The notes beneath the pieces were generated by a model. The model did not search any database. It was not told where the DNA came from and was given only the letters and a program-made list of their open reading frames with translations. A DNA stretch of 64,000 bases, taken from contig NZ_JANAVJ010000008.1 of NCBI RefSeq assembly GCF_024213375.1, positions 1 through 64,000 of the forward strand, written 5' to 3'. Source of the DNA: Paenibacillus sp. MZ04-78.2 (GTDB lineage Bacteria > Bacillota > Bacilli > Paenibacillales > NBRC-103111). The translations under genes were made by a program, and so were the position numbers. This document shows, piece after piece, positions 59,887-64,000 of this stretch (positions within the stretch are counted from its first letter, which is position 1; each line of letters begins with the position of its first letter).

Positions 59887-61203
59887 TTAGTAGAGAACAT
59901 ATTGCATTGCATTATCAGTCCCATGAAGTAGATCTTCAATGTCCAAGGCTAGAGGTATATCTGGATACAAAGAGGTCATGTTCTCATTTCCGATAAAATG
60001 GAACTTTCTTGTCGAGTATGAAATCATGAGTTTAGTATGTGGCAGAACAAATGAAGCCACGGTACCAAAAGAATCCGGCTTTCCACCGGTCGGTTCCCCT
60101 ACCAGAATTCCATTCAGTTTATTTTTTAGAGAGATGGCTGTGCTCACCCCAGCCGAAAATGTACCATTATTGATAATTACGTACACTTTGAAATGGCTGT
60201 TTTGATTGAAGCGCAATTTTTCAATGAGTGGCTCTAGCAGGTCAGATCTCCCACCTTCATTAAATCGAAGATCGAAAACAACCTTTCTGATTTCGTGCTT
60301 CCTTAAATCATCCATAATCCTATCCGTAATATTGGCAATACTCTTTTCCTTCATTTCCAAGCATCGATTATACTTGAAATATAATGTATGACTTTTCGAT
60401 AGATACTCATACCAATAGTTTTCATTTTGATTTCGCAAAAACAAAGGAACTTCTTTGCCTACTTTACTGAAAAAAACAGTATCTTCGACTTCCGTCCCAG
60501 AACTAATTCGAATTTCTTGTACTCCTCCTTGACTATTCTGGAACATAAAACGATTCTCGTGATTCCCTTGATTAAAGCCAAGTCCGTACATAAGATTAAT
60601 ATTCTTCAGATATTTAGGAAACTGATATGAAACCCAATATTCATTTTCATGTGGAATGATATCACGATATCTTTCCTTAACTGATGCGATAGGATAACCA
60701 TTAATTCCCATCAACCTTTGACCAATTAAAAACTGAAATTCAGGAGTTGAGCTAACAACATAAATCCCACTAGAAAAATTGAACAAAGAAAAGGGGAGCA
60801 GCGAAGTCGATGTTTGCTGTACTGTTGTATGAGAATCTCCAACCAAAGCTACAAGTTCCATTAATTTAACGGTTACCTGAGATGCAGTTAAATTGGGAAT
60901 TTGCGCCCTGACTTCCTCAAATTTGACATAGAATTGTTCCTTAGTCATTTTGAAAAATGCATCTGCGTGTCTAGAAGTTAGTTCATGGGAGAGAACATGC
61001 AAATCTTCTTCCCAATTCATGAATTGGAGTCTTTTTTCATGGTCTAAGGGGCTGCTGCTAGAAATAATTATGAGGAGTGATACAATTAAAAATAATTTAT
61101 GAAAATATTTCCTTACCGTAGGTATAGCTTGCTCACTTTTGGATTGACCTTGTTTTTTGAAAAAGTATGAATGCCACCTTATTTTAACCAATTTGCTCTT
61201 CAT
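59887..61203 (-). CDS. S41-like peptidase with membrane anchor
   Basis: This encodes 438 residues. One hydrophobic segment (about 36-52, LFLIVSLLIIISSSS) anchors or exports it. The C-terminal half has the tail-specific protease pattern: VVFDLRFNEGGRSD, VIINNGTFSAGVSTA with the candidate nucleophile Ser, and ILVGEPTGGKPDSFG. The middle GLIxGQRLMGINGYPIASVK region recalls a PDZ-like segment. There is no clear ribosome-binding site; a TATAAT sits about 6 bp before the ATG, so the mRNA may be leaderless or the start may be farther in. Very AT-rich for this window, with a sign of horizontal origin. The substrate is unknown. Confidence 0.7.
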   Translation of the reverse strand: MKSKLVKIRWHSYFFKKQGQSKSEQAIPTVRKYFHKLFLIVSLLIIISSSSPLDHEKRLQFMNWEEDLHVLSHELTSRHADAFFKMTKEQFYVKFEEVRAQIPNLTASQVTVKLMELVALVGDSHTTVQQTSTSLLPFSLFNFSSGIYVVSSTPEFQFLIGQRLMGINGYPIASVKERYRDIIPHENEYWVSYQFPKYLKNINLMYGLGFNQGNHENRFMFQNSQGGVQEIRISSGTEVEDTVFFSKVGKEVPLFLRNQNENYWYEYLSKSHTLYFKYNRCLEMKEKSIANITDRIMDDLRKHEIRKVVFDLRFNEGGRSDLLEPLIEKLRFNQNSHFKVYVIINNGTFSAGVSTAISLKNKLNGILVGEPTGGKPDSFGTVASFVLPHTKLMISYSTRKFHFIGNENMTSLYPDIPLALDIEDLLHGTDNAMQYVLY

Positions 61204-61290
61204 AGGTATTATATTGTCACAATATATTACAAATTACAATGCAATTATTGTGCCAACCTTCGGAGTGCGGAAAATGCAAGGAACGGATAA

Positions 61291-61319
61291 AAAAATGTGT
61301 CCCAATTCGGGACACACTT
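61291..61319 (-). terminator. Terminator of the methyltransferase gene
   Basis: AAGTGTGTCCCGAATTGGGACACATT on the minus strand forms a 10-bp stem, followed by T7 (61290-61296). Confidence 0.8.
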
Positions 61320-61367
61320 GCCGATCCGATCTGATACAGTGATGCAAAATAGGAGCTTGGAGCCCTA

Positions 61368-61940
61368 TTATTTTCTTAATACAAGTTGAATGACATGGGA
61401 TAATCCGGTGTGCTCCTTTCCTGCCACACGCTCTTGTTCGCCATAGAAGAAATGGATCACCTCATGACCTTCGCACCAAGCAAGCATTTCTTTTGGTTCA
61501 TACAGCATTTCAAGCTCCGGGGGGCCACCCGTACCATACTTTAATTGTTCCTCCGAGAATACCTCAAGCATCATAATCCCGTTAGGCTTTATCGCATTTT
61601 TCATTTTATTGAGAATCATGATCTGATCGTCTTTATGAAAATGCCCAAATACCATAATGGCGGCATCATATTCCTCATTCGGCACATCATCTTCCAAAAG
61701 GTCGATTTTTTGGGTATGTACGTCAACGCCATGCTTCTGAGCCAGTTTTTTCGTTTTTTGCAAACCGCTCTCCGCATAGTCAATGGCTGTCACTTCATGA
61801 TTTCTTTTTGCTAAAAAAACAGCATTCCGGCCTTCACCCTCTGCAAACGCGATAACCTTTTGACATTGTTCTAATCGAAAAGCTTGTTGCTGAATAAATA
61901 CGTTCGGTTCTTCCCCAAGTGTGACGGCTCCTGCAGCCAA
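61368..61940 (-). pseudogene. SAM methyltransferase lacking a normal start
   Basis: An open frame of up to 190 codons. [20 protein letters not shown] contains a (D/E)xGxGxN SAM-binding motif I; EVTAIDYAESGLQKTK is motif II; and EYDAAIMVFGHFHKDDQ follows. This is the TehB/YqgE-like class I methyltransferase type. The frame begins at a TTG within a small inverted repeat, with a stop close upstream and no usable ribosome-binding site; relatives have about 10-15 further residues at the N-terminus before GEEPN. Either the start was lost or an unusual TTG start is used. It has a functional terminator. Confidence 0.6.
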
Positions 61941-62019
61941 CCGTACCTTGGGGAATGCCGGTGCCTAGGCAAGAAGAAGCCCCCTATAATCAAGAAATTT
62001 AGTATTTTTATTTCTTTTA

Positions 62020-62048
62020 TTGACATAAGATCCCATGATTAGTATTAT
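62020..62048 (+). promoter_or_regulatory. Sigma-A promoter of the small secreted protein
   Basis: TTGACA (62020-62025), exactly 17 bp, TATTAT (62043-62048). A strong consensus promoter 39 bp before the start at 62087. Confidence 0.8.
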
Positions 62049-62086
62049 ATAATTGTATTATACATATTACCACAGGAGGGATTTAT

Positions 62087-62545
62087 TTGAAAAAGAAACT
62101 TGCATCCGCTATTGTAGCTACTGCTCTGGTTTGTTCCTTCTCTACTTCTGTTTTTGCGAACGACGTTGTAATACCTCCACCTAGTAGTAAAGGAGGCGTC
62201 ATAACTCCTATGCAGGTTGATAAGGAATGGGGTTCCAAAATTGACGATGAAAGGTCCACATCAGTAAGAGGTTTTAAGATCAATGACAATTATGGCCATC
62301 TGAAGCTGTATATGGTGAACAATAGTTCTCACTCGGTCTCTGTTACCTTAGAACATACGGCGAGTAGCACCGTGTATTTCACAAAAACGATTTCTGGTAA
62401 TGGAAGTTTGGAATGGAAAAATTGGAATGAAGGATACAGTCAAGGCATGAAAAGTGGAGAGTACACCCTCACGTGGTCCGGTGGCCAAAATAATGCTAAA
62501 GGTGAATACTGGGGAAAAGCTGCCTCCCAAACTAGCGACTTTTAA
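62087..62545 (+). CDS. Small secreted protein
   Basis: This encodes 152 residues from TTG, with AGGAGGG at ideal distance. A signal peptide (MKKKLASAIVATALVCSFST to VFAND) is followed by a mature domain of about 125 residues: WGSKIDDERSTSVRGFKIND, LKLYMVNNSSHSVSVTLEHT, LTWSGGQNNAKGEYWGKAAS. The strand pattern suggests a small beta-sandwich similar in spirit to secreted stress or bacteriocin-like proteins, but I recognise no family. Low GC with a near-consensus promoter and a terminator: a self-contained, probably well-expressed, acquired gene. Confidence 0.8.
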   Translation: MKKKLASAIVATALVCSFSTSVFANDVVIPPPSSKGGVITPMQVDKEWGSKIDDERSTSVRGFKINDNYGHLKLYMVNNSSHSVSVTLEHTASSTVYFTKTISGNGSLEWKNWNEGYSQGMKSGEYTLTWSGGQNNAKGEYWGKAASQTSDF

Positions 62546-62599
62546 TATTGATTTTCAGCTTTGAGCAGCGATTTTGATTTCGTGGAACAATGCAAAAAA

Positions 62600-62645
62600 A
62601 CGGCTCTTGTTCGCATTCTTGCGGCAAGGGCCGATCTTTATTTTT
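62600..62645 (+). terminator. Terminator of the small secreted protein gene
   Basis: CGGCTCTTG (62601-62609) pairs with CAAGGGCCG (62625-62633), followed by ATCTTTATTTTTC. Confidence 0.65.
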
Positions 62646-62742
62646 CTTCGTTTTATTTTCTTCTACGAATGAGGCGTGAAAAAGAACCTTCGCATATTCC
62701 CTGCCGACCTTTCCTCGGCTATTTTAAATATATGTGAGAACA

Positions 62743-62786
62743 CAAAAAAGTCCATACCAGTCAAGTTGCTGGCCGGGACTTTTTTG
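62743..62786. terminator. Bidirectional terminator
   Basis: CAAAAAAGTCC (62743-62753) pairs perfectly with GGACTTTTTTG (62776-62786), with an inner CCAG/CTGG stem. It has A/T tails on both sides, so it can end transcription in both directions, including that of the gene at 62905-63135. Confidence 0.8.
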
Positions 62787-62904
62787 TTAACTTGGTCACG
62801 GCTCGCTGTGCTTCAGCAATGTGTTTTCCGGCCGCTTGTACCGGTAGGTTTCGGCCCGTTCCGCGCGGGCCTCGTCAGGCGGGTTATAGGTCCTTTCGTG
62901 GCGA

Positions 62905-63135
62905 TCATTTCCCTGCTGCAACGATCAAACGGTGGATCTCCTCAAACTCTGCACGGCTGATCCGGCGGAGGGCATTGGCATCGCTGCGGACGTTGGTGCT
63001 TTCTTCCTCGCGATAGTATCGATCCCCGCGTTGGGTGTACCATGTTTCAATCCGTCTCTTGCAATAAACCAGATCGAGCTCGCCGTCCAGTCTGGTTACA
63101 ACCTTATGGGGGCCGTATTTTTCTGTTTTGTGCAT
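62905..63135 (-). CDS. Small hypothetical protein
   Basis: This encodes 76 residues, ATG behind GGGGAGGAG. The sequence is charged and soluble: KYGPHKVVTRLDGELDLVYC, RRIETWYTQRGDRYYREEES, then a C-terminal helix ISRAEFEEIHRLIVAAGK. The excellent ribosome-binding site and the terminator at 62743-62786 support a real gene. I do not recognise a family. Confidence 0.7.
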   Translation of the reverse strand: MHKTEKYGPHKVVTRLDGELDLVYCKRRIETWYTQRGDRYYREEESTNVRSDANALRRISRAEFEEIHRLIVAAGK

Positions 63136-63346
63136 TTCGTTTCTCCTCCCCGCGTACGCCCGCCGGCCTATTTTCGTTTCCTAGTAACCTGCAGCATGTT
63201 TTAGTTCCTGTATTATCGTACGCATACAAAGGCAACCGTATAGCTCCTCTGGCGGCTACCCTATCTTCCGCAATTAGTTGCCTAAAGGAAACTAATTTGA
63301 TACGATGACAAATAGAATGCACGATATCGATAGGGGGATTCCTTTC

Positions 63347-63790
63347 ATGCAGCCAGATCAACCCGGCGAGCTGGAGAACGCTTTGTCCCATCTCCAATGC
63401 GTGCTGGTCGCCAGGCGAACGCGGGTCAACCCGGAACAGCTCGCATGGGCGCAGTACGACATTCTGGAAATTTTGCGCATCCGCGGCCCCATGATGCCTT
63501 CGCTCCTCGGCGAAACGCTGGGGATGTCGCGGCCGGCCACCTCGAAAAATCTCAGAGTTTTAAAGGATAAGCAGCTAATTGAGCAGACGGCGCGAGAGGA
63601 AGACCGGCGGGAACAAACGACGTCGCTCACGGATAGCGGCCGAACTTTTCTGGAGCGTGCGGCCCAAAGCCGGCGCGAGGCTGCCGAAATCGCCGCCTCC
63701 GTTCTTACGCCCGGCGAGCAAAGTATTTTTGCGGAACTGTGCCAAAAGATAGCAGCCGCTCTCGACAACAAGCAGTCGCGATCCGTTTAA
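63347..63790 (+). CDS. MarR-family transcriptional regulator
   Basis: This encodes 147 residues from ATG behind AGGGGGA. Winged helix-turn-helix: [40 protein letters not shown], then the wing with [17 protein letters not shown]. MarR proteins repress efflux and stress genes and are released by small molecules. The downstream UvrA-like gene begins 67 bp later in the same orientation and is its likely target. Confidence 0.9.
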   Translation: MQPDQPGELENALSHLQCVLVARRTRVNPEQLAWAQYDILEILRIRGPMMPSLLGETLGMSRPATSKNLRVLKDKQLIEQTAREEDRREQTTSLTDSGRTFLERAAQSRREAAEIAASVLTPGEQSIFAELCQKIAAALDNKQSRSV

Positions 63791-63857
63791 ATATGGTTTC
63801 TATATGGAAATAAACGATCTCAGATCATCATTCTTGAGGAAGGAAGAGATCCAACCC

Positions 63858-64000
63858 ATGAACATTCAAAGTGGCGCCCCCGACAACCGGCACGATATGA
63901 TCCGCGTTACGGGCGCGCGAGAAAATAATCTGAAAAACGTGACGGTCAGCATTCCAAAGAAGCGGATCACCGTGTTCACGGGCGTATCCGGCTCCGGCAA
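63858..64000 (+). CDS. UvrA-like ABC ATPase, N-terminal part, cut by window edge
   Basis: 47 codons are visible from ATG behind [33 protein letters not shown] and [12 protein letters not shown] (Walker A) are the hallmark start of UvrA proteins. The linkage to a MarR regulator, instead of uvrB, suggests one of the UvrA paralogs that confer drug resistance rather than the repair subunit; only the N-terminus is available, so this stays an inference. Confidence 0.85.
   Translation, partial: MNIQSGAPDNRHDMIRVTGARENNLKNVTVSIPKKRITVFTGVSGSG

Overview
The window is about 54% GC by eye and looks like a chromosomal segment of a Paenibacillus-like, endospore-forming member of the Firmicutes. The grounds are a yhbH-spoVR sporulation pair, a Bacillus-type dppABCDE-ykfABC murein-recycling operon, a qoxABCD aa3 quinol oxidase operon, strong GGAGG ribosome-binding sites and many short secreted or lipid-anchored proteins. 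I see no rRNA, tRNA, CRISPR array or replication origin.

Layout. 1-134 is the first part of an insertion-sequence transposase. 0.3-10.3 kb is a WapA/RHS-type secreted toxin locus on the minus strand: two secreted modular proteins carrying YD-repeat stubs (one with three almost identical 444-bp units), a 1527-residue RHS protein with a 200-residue variable C-terminus, an overlapping candidate immunity gene, and decayed remnants of further modules. 10.4-21.4 kb holds ordinary chromosomal genes: a small CxxC protein, a LysR regulator divergent from an EamA exporter, a two-component/ABC-transporter/secreted-protein cluster, an LD-carboxypeptidase paralog, a YjbR protein, a protein tyrosine phosphatase and a LacI regulator.

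21.7-26.0 kb is a three-level nest of mobile DNA. An IS200/IS605-type element with an intact tnpB has its decayed tnpA split by an IS4-type element, which has perfect 15-bp inverted repeats and a perfect 7-bp target duplication. The transposase gene of that element is itself interrupted by a group II intron. Removing the intron at the position proposed here restores the catalytic glutamate codon of the IS4 Y-R-E-K signature, although the intron maturase gene is frameshifted and the transposase has already lost its N-terminal catalytic half.

26.0-36.6 kb contains a metal-dependent hydrolase, qoxABCD, two small envelope genes, a glutamate/dicarboxylate symporter with a catabolite-repression-like site, and a divergent GlnK/GlnL-type two-component system. 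36.6-45.1 kb is the dpp-ykf operon: D-aminopeptidase, dipeptide ABC transporter, LD-carboxypeptidase, dipeptide epimerase and endopeptidase, which together import and break down cell-wall peptides. A strong terminator sits only about 30 bp before dppA, leaving no room for a promoter.

46.5-53.6 kb is a single free-standing nonribosomal peptide synthetase (half-C, A, T, C, A, T, reductase) expected to release a dipeptide aldehyde; its second adenylation pocket resembles a proline code. 53.7-59.7 kb has a formate/nitrite-type channel, a Fic protein, a broken gene, an RQC/zinc-ribbon protein and yhbH-spoVR. 59.9-62.6 kb is AT-rich, with an S41-like protease, a methyltransferase lacking a normal start and a small secreted protein. 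The right edge has a MarR regulator followed by the start of a UvrA-like ATPase.
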